From Oerskovia douganii (GTDB lineage Bacteria > Actinomycetota > Actinomycetes > Actinomycetales > Cellulomonadaceae): a stretch of 64,000 bases of DNA. The stretch is from assembly GCF_015142735.1 (NCBI RefSeq), contig NZ_JACSPN010000001.1, forward strand, positions 266,806 through 330,805, written 5' to 3'. Position 1 is the first letter of the stretch, and every line of letters starts with the position of its first letter. Under the pieces are notes generated by a model. It saw only the letters and a program-made list of their open reading frames with translations. It made no database searches and was not told the DNA's origin. The position numbers and the translations under genes were made by a program. Shown here piece by piece: positions 25,510 through 34,993 of the stretch.

Positions 25510-26532
25510 ATGACCACACCTCGCAGCACGTCAGGATCGGGAGCGGAGGACCGCCACGTCCCGGTCCTCCTCCAGCGGTGCGTGGACCTCCTCGCCCCGG
25601 CTCTCGCCGAGCCCGGCTCGGTGCTCGTCGACTGCACGCTCGGGATGGGCGGCCACACCGAGGCCGTGCTGGAGCAGGTCCCCACCGCGCGGGTCGTCGG
25701 CATCGACCGCGACCCCCAGGCCATCGCGCTCGCGTCGCAGCGCCTCGCTCGCTTCGGCGACCGCTTCCAGGCGGTGCACGCCGTGTACGACGAGATCGGC
25801 GACGTGATCGCGGGTCTCGGGCTGCCGTCCGTCCAGGGCGTCCTGATGGACCTCGGCGTCTCCTCGCTGCAGATCGACGAGTCGGAGCGTGGCTTCTCCT
25901 ACGCCCAGGACGCCCCGCTCGACATGCGCATGGACACGACGACGGGCCTGACCGCCGCCGACGTCCTGAACACCTATGACGAGCGCGAGCTGACCCGGAT
26001 CCTGCGGGAGTACGGCGAGGAGCGCTTCGCCCAGCGCATCGCACGGGCCGTCGTCCGACGGCGCGAGGTCGAGCCCTGGACACGGAGCGCGCCCCTCGTG
26101 GACCTCGTGCGGGCCAACATCCCTGCGGCTACCCGCAAGACCGGGGGGAACCCCGCCAAGCGCACGTTCCAGGCGCTGCGGATCGAGGTCAACGGTGAGC
26201 TCGAGGTCCTCGAGCGCGCTGTCCCGGCAGCGGTCGAGGCCCTCGCCGTCGGGGGGCGGATCGTCGTCGAGTCCTACCAGTCCCTCGAGGACCGGATCGT
26301 CAAGCGGGAGCTCGCGCGCGGGGCGACCTCGAGCGCGCCTCCCGGGCTGCCGGTCGAGCCGGAGACCCACAAGCCCTACCTCCGGCTGCTCGTCCGTGGC
26401 GCCGAGGAGGCGCCTGCGGAGGAGCTCGAGCGCAATCCGCGGTCGGCCTCCGTGCGGCTGCGGGCCGCCGAGAGACTTCGACCGACACCCGACCACCTAC
26501 GCCACCGCCCGCGAGGGGAGAACAAGCCATGA
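25510..26532 (+). CDS. rsmH: 16S rRNA (cytosine-1402-N4)-methyltransferase RsmH
   Basis: 340 residues; methylates N4 of C1402 in the ribosomal P site. It starts with HVPVLLQ (about 16-22), SAM motif [22 protein letters not shown] and GFSY, all RsmH signatures, and the central helical insert is present ([23 protein letters not shown]). ATG follows GGAAGGAGG. Its stop overlaps the ftsL start (ATGA). Confidence 0.96.
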   Translation: MTTPRSTSGSGAEDRHVPVLLQRCVDLLAPALAEPGSVLVDCTLGMGGHTEAVLEQVPTARVVGIDRDPQAIALASQRLARFGDRFQAVHAVYDEIGDVIAGLGLPSVQGVLMDLGVSSLQIDESERGFSYAQDAPLDMRMDTTTGLTAADVLNTYDERELTRILREYGEERFAQRIARAVVRRREVEPWTRSAPLVDLVRANIPAATRKTGGNPAKRTFQALRIEVNGELEVLERAVPAAVEALAVGGRIVVESYQSLEDRIVKRELARGATSSAPPGLPVEPETHKPYLRLLVRGAEEAPAEELERNPRSASVRLRAAERLRPTPDHLRHRPRGENKP

Positions 26533-26972
26533 GCTCACGACAGGCCGCTGCCCGGCCTCTGACGTCGACCGCTTCGGCACCTGTCCGCAGGCCGTCGCTC
26601 ACCGCGCTGCCCGGGGGTGCCGGTGAGCGCTCCGGGCGGCCGCGCCTCGAGGCGGTCCGCGCGCCGCTCCAGGTGCAGTCGCGGGTGCCGTTCCTGGTCC
26701 TGTGCATGTCGATCCTCGGCGCCGCACTCCTGGGAGCGCTCCTGCTGAACACGACCATGGCCAAGGGCTCGTACGAGCTGTCGGACCTGCGGACGACCGC
26801 GGGGGTGCTCGAGCAGGACACGCAGGCACTGACGTCGCAGATCCAGGCGGCCACGACGTCCCTGCCCGAGCGCGCCCGTGCACTGGGCATGGTCGAGTCC
26901 GAGGCGCCGACCATGCTGCGGCTGTCGGACGGCGCCGTCGTCGGGGCGTCGGAGGCGGGGAGCACCCCGTGA
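26529..26972 (+). CDS. ftsL: FtsL-like septum protein
   Basis: 147 residues of bitopic topology: 55-residue basic cytoplasmic region, one membrane helix (about 57-77), then an extracytoplasmic coiled coil (about 85-120, [17 protein letters not shown]) and a short tail. Sequence identity in this family is low, so the call rests on topology and position between rsmH and ftsI. FtsL forms a complex with FtsQ and FtsB to activate FtsWI. It overlaps both neighbours by four bases. Confidence 0.82.
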   Translation: MSSRQAAARPLTSTASAPVRRPSLTALPGGAGERSGRPRLEAVRAPLQVQSRVPFLVLCMSILGAALLGALLLNTTMAKGSYELSDLRTTAGVLEQDTQALTSQIQAATTSLPERARALGMVESEAPTMLRLSDGAVVGASEAGSTP

Positions 26973-29068
26973 CGCCGGGGACGGGTCGGCGGGGCGACGG
27001 TACGCCGCCTCGCCCGTCGGCACCGTCCCGCAAGCGGGCGTCGTCGGGGGCCTCTGCTGCGTCCGACCGGCGCACCGGCGGGGCGTCGGCGCGCACCACC
27101 CCGGCTCGTCGGCAGTCCTCGACGGCTACCGAGCGCGCCGACCGGCCCGTGGCGTCGGCTTCCGGGCGCGGCCCGGCGGGGACGCGTGGCGCGGGCGTCG
27201 CGCGGTCCGGTGGCGGCGGTCGGGGCACGGCGGTCGGGCGGCCTGCGGCTGCGGCGCTGCCCGCCCCCGGACGCCCCGAGCGCCGCCAGCGATGGCTCAT
27301 GGGGGTCGCCCTGGTGGTCCTCCTGGCCTTCACGGTGCGCCTGGTCTACGTCCAGGTCGTGATCGGACCGAGCCTCGCGCTCGCCGCGGAGGGGGCCCGC
27401 ACGCAGTCGCACGTCACGATGGCGCACCGCGGGGACATCACGGACGCCGACGGCGTGGTGCTGGCGACCTCGATCGACCGGTACACCGTGTCGGCGGACC
27501 AGAAGACGATCCCCGAGTTCGTCCCGTCGTCGCGGCACACGATCGACGGGAAGAAGGTCGAGGGCGAAGGAGCGGTGGCGCTCGCCAGGCTGCTCGCCCC
27601 CATCCTCGACCGGTCGGCCCCCGAGCTCGCGGCACAGCTCAGCGGGACCAACGGTCGGATCAACCGCAACGTGATCCTCAAGAAGGACGTGGTCCCGGAG
27701 GTCCAGCGCCAGATCGTCGCGCTCGGGGTCTCCGCCTACATCCGCACCAAGCTCACGACCGAGCGGACCTACCCGGCGGGCACCACCGCGGGGAACATCG
27801 TGGGCTACGTCGGTGCGCAGCAGTCCGACGACGGCACGACCGAGCAGGTCAAGGGTCTCGGAGGGGTCGAGGCGACGTACGACGACCTCCTCACGGGGAC
27901 CCCCGGCAGCGAGAGCTTCCAGCGGGCGGGCGGCGCGAGCGGTGTGCGCATCCCGGGCAGCACCCAGCAGAGCGTCGAGGCGGTGCCCGGCGACTCGGTG
28001 GCCCTGACCCTCGTGCGCGACATCGGGTGGAAGGCGCAGGACTCGATCGACAAGGCCGTGGCCGAGACCGGGGCCGACTACGGGATCGCCGTGGTCCAGG
28101 ACGTGCGCACCCAGGAGATCCTGGCTCTCGCGGACTCGGGAGCGATCGACCCGAACGACCGCAGCGACTCGCGGGTCGCGGACGGCAGCCGCGCCGTCAA
28201 GGACGTGTTCGCTCCCGGCTCGACGGGCAAGGTCATCACGATGGCCGCCGTGATCGAGGAGGGCCTGGCCTCCCCGGAGAGCCGGTACGAGGTCGACTAC
28301 ACCTACACCACGTCGAACGGCGAGACCTTCCGTGACTCGCACTACCACGGCCTCGAGAACCTGACGCTCGCGGGCGTCCTCGCGGAGTCCTCCAACACGG
28401 GCACGGTCATGGTCGGGCAAGACCTGCCCAAGCAGACGCGCGAGGACTACCTGCGGGCGTTCGGGCTCGGTGCGAAGACCGGGCTCGGGCTCCCTGGGGA
28501 GTCGGCCGGTCTCCTCGCCCCGGCCGCCTCGTGGGACGGGCGGACCGAGTACGCGGTCCTGTTCGGTCAGGGGTTGGCCGTGAACGCGGTCCAGGCGACG
28601 AGCGTGTTCTCGACGATCGCGAACGGGGGCAAGCGGGTGACACCGACCCTCCTCAAGGGGACGACCGGGCCTGACGGGGTCTTCGTCCCGGCGCCGGACC
28701 GGGAGGCGACCCAGGTGGTCTCGGAGTCGACGGCCGACCAGGTCCTGCACATGATGGAGGCCGTGGTCGAGGAGGGGTCGGGAGCCGCGGCAGCGATCGA
28801 CGGCTACCGGGTCGCCGGCAAGACGGGCACGGCAGAGGAGGTCGGCGCGGACGGGCGCCTCACCGACATCATGGCCTCGTTCATCGGGGTGGCCCCGGCC
28901 GACGACCCGCGGTACACCGTGTCGGTGTTCCTCAAGAACCCGCGGACCAACATCTTCGGGGGGCTCGTCGCGGCCCCGGTGTTCAAGGACGTGATGGGCT
29001 TCACGCTCCAGCACATGAACGTCCCGCCGAGCTCGAGGGTCGAGGAGCCCTACCCGACGACGTGGTGA
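26969..29068 (+). CDS. ftsI: Septal transpeptidase FtsI (PBP3)
   Basis: Class B penicillin-binding protein of 699 residues. A basic disordered cytoplasmic tail of about 105 residues precedes one membrane helix (about 110-130). The PBP dimer domain begins at HRGDITDADG, and the transpeptidase holds S418-T-G-K421, S474-S-N476 and K618-T-G620. It crosslinks septal peptidoglycan with FtsW. GTG 26969 overlaps the ftsL stop. No PASTA domains. The long tail exceeds that of most homologues and recurs in FtsW and FtsQ of this cluster. Confidence 0.95.
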   Translation: MTPGTGRRGDGTPPRPSAPSRKRASSGASAASDRRTGGASARTTPARRQSSTATERADRPVASASGRGPAGTRGAGVARSGGGGRGTAVGRPAAAALPAPGRPERRQRWLMGVALVVLLAFTVRLVYVQVVIGPSLALAAEGARTQSHVTMAHRGDITDADGVVLATSIDRYTVSADQKTIPEFVPSSRHTIDGKKVEGEGAVALARLLAPILDRSAPELAAQLSGTNGRINRNVILKKDVVPEVQRQIVALGVSAYIRTKLTTERTYPAGTTAGNIVGYVGAQQSDDGTTEQVKGLGGVEATYDDLLTGTPGSESFQRAGGASGVRIPGSTQQSVEAVPGDSVALTLVRDIGWKAQDSIDKAVAETGADYGIAVVQDVRTQEILALADSGAIDPNDRSDSRVADGSRAVKDVFAPGSTGKVITMAAVIEEGLASPESRYEVDYTYTTSNGETFRDSHYHGLENLTLAGVLAESSNTGTVMVGQDLPKQTREDYLRAFGLGAKTGLGLPGESAGLLAPAASWDGRTEYAVLFGQGLAVNAVQATSVFSTIANGGKRVTPTLLKGTTGPDGVFVPAPDREATQVVSESTADQVLHMMEAVVEEGSGAAAAIDGYRVAGKTGTAEEVGADGRLTDIMASFIGVAPADDPRYTVSVFLKNPRTNIFGGLVAAPVFKDVMGFTLQHMNVPPSSRVEEPYPTTW

Positions 29069-29268
29069 CCTGCCCCCGGACGGTCGTGACGTCGTCGGGC
29101 CGTGCTGGCTGCGGCCGGGCGCTGCGCGAGCCGCTCTCCCGGTCCGTCTCGCGGCGCCCGCCGCACGGGCCGTGCGGGCGTGCCCACGCACGCCAGGACG
29201 TGCGTGAAGGTCCCGTGAAGTACCCGGTCCGGGCGTCCTCCCCGACGGGGCGCGCGCAGGATGCACGG

Positions 29269-29274
29269 TAGGTT
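29269..29274 (+). promoter_or_regulatory. -10 element, leaderless murE
   Basis: TAGGTT, six bases before GTG 29281; an internal promoter of the dcw cluster. Confidence 0.6.
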
Positions 29275-29280
29275 CTACTC

Positions 29281-30981
29281 GTGACATCCCCGATCGACCG
29301 CCTTCGCCCTGCCACGTCCGTGCACCGCACCGCGCGGGACCTCGTGACCACCTTCGGCCTCGACGTCGACGCCCGCGGGACGGGGACGGGCCAGGGGGCG
29401 GACGCCCTCGAGACGACCGAGATCTGGTCGGTGGCCTCGGACAACCGCGTCGTCACCGAGGGAGACCTCTTCGTCGCCCTGCCCGGGGCCGGCACGCACG
29501 GCGCGAGGTTCGCGCGCGACGCGATCAGCCGTGGCGCGCGCGCCGTGCTGACGGACCCCCAGGGGGCGCGCCTCGTGGCCGAGACGGGCGCACCCCGCGT
29601 GCCGGTCCTCGTCACCGAGGACCCGCGGGGCGTCCTGGGCCACGTCGCCGCCTGGGTCTACGGGGAGCCCGCGACGCAGCTGACGACCTTCGCGGTCACG
29701 GGGACCAACGGCAAGACGACCACGACGTACCTGCTGGACCACCTCCTGCGCGCGCTCGGCTGGAAGGGCGGGCTGATCGGGACGGTCGAGATGCGCTCGG
29801 GCGACCGCGTGCTGCCCAGCCGCCTCACGACGCCCGAGGCCGCGGACCTGCAGGCCCTGCTCGCCACGATGCGCGAGGACGGGGTGAGCACGCTCGCGAT
29901 GGAGGTGTCCTCGCACGCGCTCTCGCTGCACCGGGTCGACGGCATCGTGTTCGACGTGGCGGGCTTCACCAACCTGAGCCAGGACCACCTCGACTTCCAC
30001 GGGGACCTGCAGGAGTACTTCGACGCGAAGGCCGCCCTGTTCACGCCGCAGCACGCGCGGCGCGGTGTGGTCGTCGTGGACGACGCGTGGGGCCGGCGCC
30101 TGGCGGAGGTCGCGACGATCCCGGTCGCGACGCTCGCGGTCACGACCGGCACGCGCGGCGACCTCGACGCTCCTGCCGCCACCGAGGGCGCCGACTGGAC
30201 CGTGTCGGACGTTCGGGCCCTGGACGCCGCGGAGGGCACCGGCAGCGGCTTCGTCCTGCGCCACCGCGACGGACGCGAGCTGCGCACGTCGACCGCGCTG
30301 CCCGGCGGGTTCAACGTGGCCAACGCCGCCCTGGCGCTGACCATGGTCCTCGAGGCCGGTGCGGACCTGCGCGACGTGCAGGTGGCGCTGGAGGCCGCGG
30401 GAGGCGTGAGCACCCAGGTCCCCGGTCGCATGGAGGTCGTGGGGTCGTCGCCGCGGGTGGTCGTGGACTTCGCGCACAACACCGACGCGCTCTCGCTGGC
30501 CCTGGCCGCACTGCGCCCGACGACGACGGGCCGGCTCGTCGTGGTCTTCGGCGCGACGGGCGACCGGGACAAGGGCAAGCGGCCCAGCATGGGGGCGGTG
30601 GCGGTCGAGGGGGCCGACGTCGTCGTCGTCACCGACGACGACCCGCACGGCGAGGACCCGGCCGCGATCCGCGCCGAGGTGCTCGCCGGGGCGAGGGCGG
30701 CGCAGCAGGCCGCCGCGGCGCGCGTCGAGCCAGGGGCCGTCGACGGCGTCCGGCACGGCGGGCCGGCCCGCGCGGCGACCCTGGTCGAGATCGCCCCCAG
30801 GGCCACCGCGATCCGTGACACGATCCTGGAGGCCGACGCGCAGGACACCGTCCTGGTCGCGGGCCGAGGCCACGAGGTCTGGCAGGAGATCGCCGGGGTG
30901 GACCATGCCCTGGACGACAGGGTGGAGGCGCGGGCCGCACTGGCCGCGCGCCACGAGACGACGAAGGAGCACGGAGAATGA
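29281..30981 (+). CDS. murE: UDP-MurNAc-dipeptide:diamino acid ligase MurE
   Basis: 566 residues; ATP-dependent ligase adding the third stem-peptide residue. Walker motif TGTNGKTTTTYLL (about 140), MEVSSHALSLHRV with the carbamylated lysine region following, and the C-terminal domain with FAHN and GATGDRDKGKR. The substrate loop reads DDPH (453-456) followed by GEDP where diaminopimelate enzymes have DNPR, so the arginine that binds the extra carboxylate is absent. Lysine or ornithine is therefore the likely substrate. The GTG start has TAGGTT six bases upstream, so it begins its own leaderless transcript. Overlaps murF. Confidence 0.95.
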   Translation: MTSPIDRLRPATSVHRTARDLVTTFGLDVDARGTGTGQGADALETTEIWSVASDNRVVTEGDLFVALPGAGTHGARFARDAISRGARAVLTDPQGARLVAETGAPRVPVLVTEDPRGVLGHVAAWVYGEPATQLTTFAVTGTNGKTTTTYLLDHLLRALGWKGGLIGTVEMRSGDRVLPSRLTTPEAADLQALLATMREDGVSTLAMEVSSHALSLHRVDGIVFDVAGFTNLSQDHLDFHGDLQEYFDAKAALFTPQHARRGVVVVDDAWGRRLAEVATIPVATLAVTTGTRGDLDAPAATEGADWTVSDVRALDAAEGTGSGFVLRHRDGRELRTSTALPGGFNVANAALALTMVLEAGADLRDVQVALEAAGGVSTQVPGRMEVVGSSPRVVVDFAHNTDALSLALAALRPTTTGRLVVVFGATGDRDKGKRPSMGAVAVEGADVVVVTDDDPHGEDPAAIRAEVLAGARAAQQAAAARVEPGAVDGVRHGGPARAATLVEIAPRATAIRDTILEADAQDTVLVAGRGHEVWQEIAGVDHALDDRVEARAALAARHETTKEHGE

Positions 30982-32381
30982 TCGAGCTGACTGCGGCGGA
31001 GGTCGCCGCAGCGACCGGTGGACGGCTGGTCGCCGACCCGGACGTGAGGGTGACCGGCTCGGTCGTCGTCGACTCGCGGCAGGCGCAGGCGGGTTCGCTC
31101 TTCGTGGCGCTCCCCGGCGAGCACGTCGACGGGCACGACTTCGTGCCGGTGGCCGTGGGCAACGGCGCGGCGCTCGTGCTGGCCTCCCGTGAGGTCGACG
31201 CGCCGGCCGTCGTCGTCGGGGACGTGCAGGCCGCGCTCGGTGCGCTGGCCCGCGAGGTCCTGCGCCGCCTGCGCGCCGCGGGTGACGTGCAGGTCGTGGG
31301 CATCACGGGCTCCGTGGGCAAGACGACCACGAAGGACCTCCTGGGGCAGCTGCTCGCCCCGCACGGTCGGACAGTGGTCCCGCGCGGCTCGTTCAACAAC
31401 GAGATCGGGCTGCCGCTGACCGTGCTCGAGGCGGACGCCTCGACCCGCTACCTCGTGCTGGAGATGGGGGCGAGCGGCATCGGGCACCTGACGTACCTGA
31501 CGCAGATCGCGCCCCCGGACGTCTCGGTCGTGCTCGCGGTGGGCAGCGCCCACCTGGGCGAGTTCGGTGGCATCGAGGCCGTGGCGACGGCCAAGTCGGA
31601 GATCGTCACGGGCCTGGCCCCGGGGGGGACTGCCGTCCTCAACGCCGACGACCTGAGGGTCGTCGCGATGGCCGACGTGGCGCCCGGGCCCGTCGTGACG
31701 TTCGGGACCATCCCGGCGGCCGACGTGCGCGCCGAGAACATCGGGATGGACCGTTCGGGCTGCGCGTCGTTCGACCTGCGCGTCCGGGGCGCGGAGCCCG
31801 TGACCCACCCCGTCCAGCTCCGCCTCGTGGGCGAGCACCACATCTCCAACGCGCTCGCCGCGGCCGCGGCCGCGATCCAGGTCGGGCTCGACCCGCAGGC
31901 CGTCGCCGCCGGGCTGAACGAGGCGCCCGCGATCAGCCCGCACCGCATGGCGGTCACGCAGCGGGCCGACGGCATCACCGTGATCGACGACTCCTACAAC
32001 GCCAACCCGGACTCCATGCGCGCCGCGCTCAAGGCCCTCGCGGTCATGGCGGGACGCGAGCGCCGCTCGGTCGCGGTCCTGGGCGAGATGCGAGAGCTCG
32101 GTCCCGACTCGCGCGCCGCTCACGACGAGATCGGTCGTCTCGTGGTCCGATTGAACATCAAGCTGCTCGTCGTGGTCGGTGAAGGCGCCGGCGGCATCCA
32201 CGACGGCGCCACCCAAGAGGGGTCCTGGGGTGATGAGACTCGGTTCGTGCCGGACGTCGAGGCGGCGTCCGCGCTGCTGCGCGACGAGCTGCTGCCCGGC
32301 GACGTGGTCCTGGTGAAGTCCTCGAACGGCTCGGGCCTGTGGCGCCTGGGCGACGAGCTCGCGGGCGAGGTGCGCGCATGA
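30978..32381 (+). CDS. murF: UDP-MurNAc-tripeptide:D-Ala-D-Ala ligase MurF
   Basis: 467 residues; adds D-Ala-D-Ala, completing the pentapeptide precursor. N-terminal uridine-binding domain with [22 protein letters not shown], Walker motif [12 protein letters not shown] (about 112-123), [13 protein letters not shown], and C-terminal [15 protein letters not shown]. Starts with ATGA overlap to murE and overlaps mraY in the same way. Confidence 0.96.
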   Translation: MIELTAAEVAAATGGRLVADPDVRVTGSVVVDSRQAQAGSLFVALPGEHVDGHDFVPVAVGNGAALVLASREVDAPAVVVGDVQAALGALAREVLRRLRAAGDVQVVGITGSVGKTTTKDLLGQLLAPHGRTVVPRGSFNNEIGLPLTVLEADASTRYLVLEMGASGIGHLTYLTQIAPPDVSVVLAVGSAHLGEFGGIEAVATAKSEIVTGLAPGGTAVLNADDLRVVAMADVAPGPVVTFGTIPAADVRAENIGMDRSGCASFDLRVRGAEPVTHPVQLRLVGEHHISNALAAAAAAIQVGLDPQAVAAGLNEAPAISPHRMAVTQRADGITVIDDSYNANPDSMRAALKALAVMAGRERRSVAVLGEMRELGPDSRAAHDEIGRLVVRLNIKLLVVVGEGAGGIHDGATQEGSWGDETRFVPDVEAASALLRDELLPGDVVLVKSSNGSGLWRLGDELAGEVRA

Positions 32382-33478
32382 TCGCGATCCTGGTCTCCGC
32401 GTGCGTCTCGCTGCTCGTGGCCCTCCTGGGCACCCCGTTGTTCATCAAGTTCCTGATCCACCGCAACTACGGGCAGTTCGTCCGTCAGGACGGCCCGACG
32501 GCGCACTTCACCAAGCGCGGCACGCCCACCATGGGCGGGGTCGTCATCATCGGCGCGACCCTGGTCGGCTGGGCCATGTCCTACGTCGTGTCGTCGATCG
32601 TGTCGGACACGCCGCGGACGCCGAGCGTGTCCTCGCTCCTCGTGCTCTTCCTCATGACGGGGCTGGGGCTCGTCGGCTTCTTCGACGACTTCACCAAGAT
32701 CCGCAAGCAGCGGAGCCTGGGTCTCTCGCCGCGCGCGAAGATCATCGGTCAGGGGGTCGTGGGCGTCACGTTCGCGGTCCTCGCGCTCCAGTTCCCCAAC
32801 GAGAACTTCCGGACGCCCGCCTCGACGCACATCTCGTTCCTGCGCGACACCAACATCGACCTCGCGTTCGCCGGGGCGACGGTCGGGCTGATCCTCTTCG
32901 TCCTGTGGGCGAACTTCCTGATCACGGCGTGGTCGAACGCGGTCAACCTCACCGACGGCCTCGACGGCCTGGCCACGGGCGTGTCCGTGATCGTGTTCGG
33001 GAGCTACATCCTGGTGAGCATCTGGCAGCTCAACCAGAGCTGCCAGATCCTCGACGCCGCCGGTCCCCGCTGCTACGAGGTCCGGGACCCGCAGGACCTG
33101 GCGATCGTCGCGGCCGCGATCATGGGCGCGTGCGTCGGGTTCCTGTGGTGGAACGCGAGCCCCGCGAAGATCTTCATGGGCGACACGGGCTCGCTCGCTC
33201 TGGGCGGCGCGCTGGCCGGTCTGACGATCCTGTCCCGCACCGAGGTCCTCGCGGTCATCATCGGCGGCCTGTTCGTCATCATCGTGCTGTCCGACGTGAT
33301 CCAGATCGGGTACTTCAAGATGACCGGCAAGCGGGTCTTCAAGATGGCGCCCCTGCACCACCACTTCGAGCTCTCGGGCTGGGGCGAGGTGACGATCGTC
33401 ATCAGGTTCTGGCTGATCGCCGGCCTCTTCGCAGGCCTGGGGCTGGGGATCTTCTACGCGGAATGGGTGGTCAGCTAG
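32378..33478 (+). CDS. mraY: Phospho-MurNAc-pentapeptide transferase MraY
   Basis: 366-residue polytopic membrane enzyme making lipid I on undecaprenyl phosphate. Family motifs: GTPTMGG (about 47-53), GFFDDFTK with the aspartate pair, [24 protein letters not shown], and HHHFE near the C-terminus. About ten membrane segments. Start ATG 32378 overlaps the murF stop; the TAG stop overlaps the murD GTG by one base. Confidence 0.96.
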   Translation: MIAILVSACVSLLVALLGTPLFIKFLIHRNYGQFVRQDGPTAHFTKRGTPTMGGVVIIGATLVGWAMSYVVSSIVSDTPRTPSVSSLLVLFLMTGLGLVGFFDDFTKIRKQRSLGLSPRAKIIGQGVVGVTFAVLALQFPNENFRTPASTHISFLRDTNIDLAFAGATVGLILFVLWANFLITAWSNAVNLTDGLDGLATGVSVIVFGSYILVSIWQLNQSCQILDAAGPRCYEVRDPQDLAIVAAAIMGACVGFLWWNASPAKIFMGDTGSLALGGALAGLTILSRTEVLAVIIGGLFVIIVLSDVIQIGYFKMTGKRVFKMAPLHHHFELSGWGEVTIVIRFWLIAGLFAGLGLGIFYAEWVVS

Positions 33479-34989
33479 TGCCCGACGCGACCCCTGCTGA
33501 GGGTGACGCCTCGTCGGGAGGGGTCCCGGCCTCGGCCGCGCCCCACGCACTGACCGTCCCGTGGGAGCGGGCGCGGGTCCTGGTGGCCGGTCTCGGTGTC
33601 TCGGGCCGGGCCGCCGTCGAGGCTCTGAGGCCGAGGGTCTCCGCGGTCGTCACGGTCGACAGGTCTGCCCCCGACGCCGACCTGCAGGACGGGTCCCAGG
33701 TGGACCTGGGGGCGATCGACCTGGTGGTCGCGTCGCCGGGCTGGGCGCCGTCGTCGGACCTGCTGGTCGCGGCGCAGGCAGCCGGTGTGCCCGTCTGGAG
33801 CGAGGTCGAGCTCGCCTGGCAGCTGCGGACCGTGCGGGCGGACGGCTCGTCCGCCCCGTGGCTCGCGATCACCGGGACGAACGGCAAGACCACCACGGTC
33901 GAGATGCTCACGTCGATCCTCTCGGCCGCGGGCCTGCGGGCCGCGGCCGTGGGCAACGTCGGGACCCCCGTGGTGAGCGCAGCCCTCGACCCGGACCTCG
34001 ACGTGCTCGCGGTCGAGCTCTCGAGCTTCCAGCTCCATTTCACGCACAGCATGTCGGCCCAGGCCGCGGCGGTCCTCAACGTCGCGCCCGACCACCTCGA
34101 CTGGCACGGCTCGCTCGAGGCCTACGCGGCCGACAAGGGCCGGATCTACGAGCGCGCGCAGGTCGCGTGCGTCTACAACGTCGCGGACCCCCGGACCGAG
34201 CACCTCGTCCGGGAGGCCGACGTCGAGGAGGGGGCGCGGGCGATCGGGTTCACGGTCGGTGCACCCGCCCGGGCCCAGCTCGGCGTGATCGAGGACGTCC
34301 TGGTGGACCGCGCGTTCCACACCGCTCCCGACGACCCGGCACGGCACCGCACCGCCCAGGAGCTCGCGACGTTCGCGGACCTCGCGCACCTCGCCGGGCC
34401 CGACGGGGTGGTGCCGGTCCACGTGGTCGCCAACGCCCTCGCGGCCGCGGCGCTCGCCAGGGCGCACGGGGTCGACGCGCGTGCCGTCCGGGACGGCCTG
34501 CGCACGTTCAGCCCGGGGGAGCACCGCATCCAGCGGGTGGCGACGCTCGACGACGTCTCGTACGTCGACGACTCGAAGGCCACCAACGCGCACGCCGCGT
34601 CCGCGGCGCTGGGGGCGTTCCCCGCGGGCACCGTGGTCTGGGTCGCGGGCGGACTCGCCAAGGGGGCCACGTTCGACGAGCTGGTCCGCGCGCGCGCCTC
34701 GCGGCTGCGTGCCGTCGTCCTGATCGGTGCCGATCCTGAGCCTCTCGCGGGTGCTCTGGCCCGACACGCACCCGATGTCCCCGTGGTCCGCGTCGATCCC
34801 GGTGACACTGGGACGGTGATGCAACGAGCCGTCTCCAGCGCCCAGGGCCTCGCCGCCCCCGGGGACACGGTCCTGCTCGCGCCCGCGTGCGCGTCGATGG
34901 ACCAGTTCGCGTCCTACGCCGCGCGCGGCGAGGCCTTCGTCCGGGCCGTGCGCGACCTGACCGTCTCCGAGATCGAGCGCGAGAGGTAG
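33478..34989 (+). CDS. murD: UDP-MurNAc-L-Ala:D-Glu ligase MurD
   Basis: 503 residues; adds D-glutamate as second stem residue. Rossmann-type N-terminal domain (VAGLGVSGRAAVEAL, about 38-52), Walker motif TGTNGKTTTVEML, FQLHFT and NVAPDHLDWHG in the centre, and the C-terminal EHRIQRV and DDSKATNAHA motifs. The GTG start sits in the mraY stop. About 25 N-terminal residues are extra and disordered. Confidence 0.95.
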   Translation: MPDATPAEGDASSGGVPASAAPHALTVPWERARVLVAGLGVSGRAAVEALRPRVSAVVTVDRSAPDADLQDGSQVDLGAIDLVVASPGWAPSSDLLVAAQAAGVPVWSEVELAWQLRTVRADGSSAPWLAITGTNGKTTTVEMLTSILSAAGLRAAAVGNVGTPVVSAALDPDLDVLAVELSSFQLHFTHSMSAQAAAVLNVAPDHLDWHGSLEAYAADKGRIYERAQVACVYNVADPRTEHLVREADVEEGARAIGFTVGAPARAQLGVIEDVLVDRAFHTAPDDPARHRTAQELATFADLAHLAGPDGVVPVHVVANALAAAALARAHGVDARAVRDGLRTFSPGEHRIQRVATLDDVSYVDDSKATNAHAASAALGAFPAGTVVWVAGGLAKGATFDELVRARASRLRAVVLIGADPEPLAGALARHAPDVPVVRVDPGDTGTVMQRAVSSAQGLAAPGDTVLLAPACASMDQFASYAARGEAFVRAVRDLTVSEIERER

Positions 34990-34993
34990 CCCG

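Noticed and set aside
26300-29287. A 995-codon open frame antisense to ftsL-ftsI
   Set aside because: Same GC artefact; it spans three genuine overlapping genes and has no recognisable motif.
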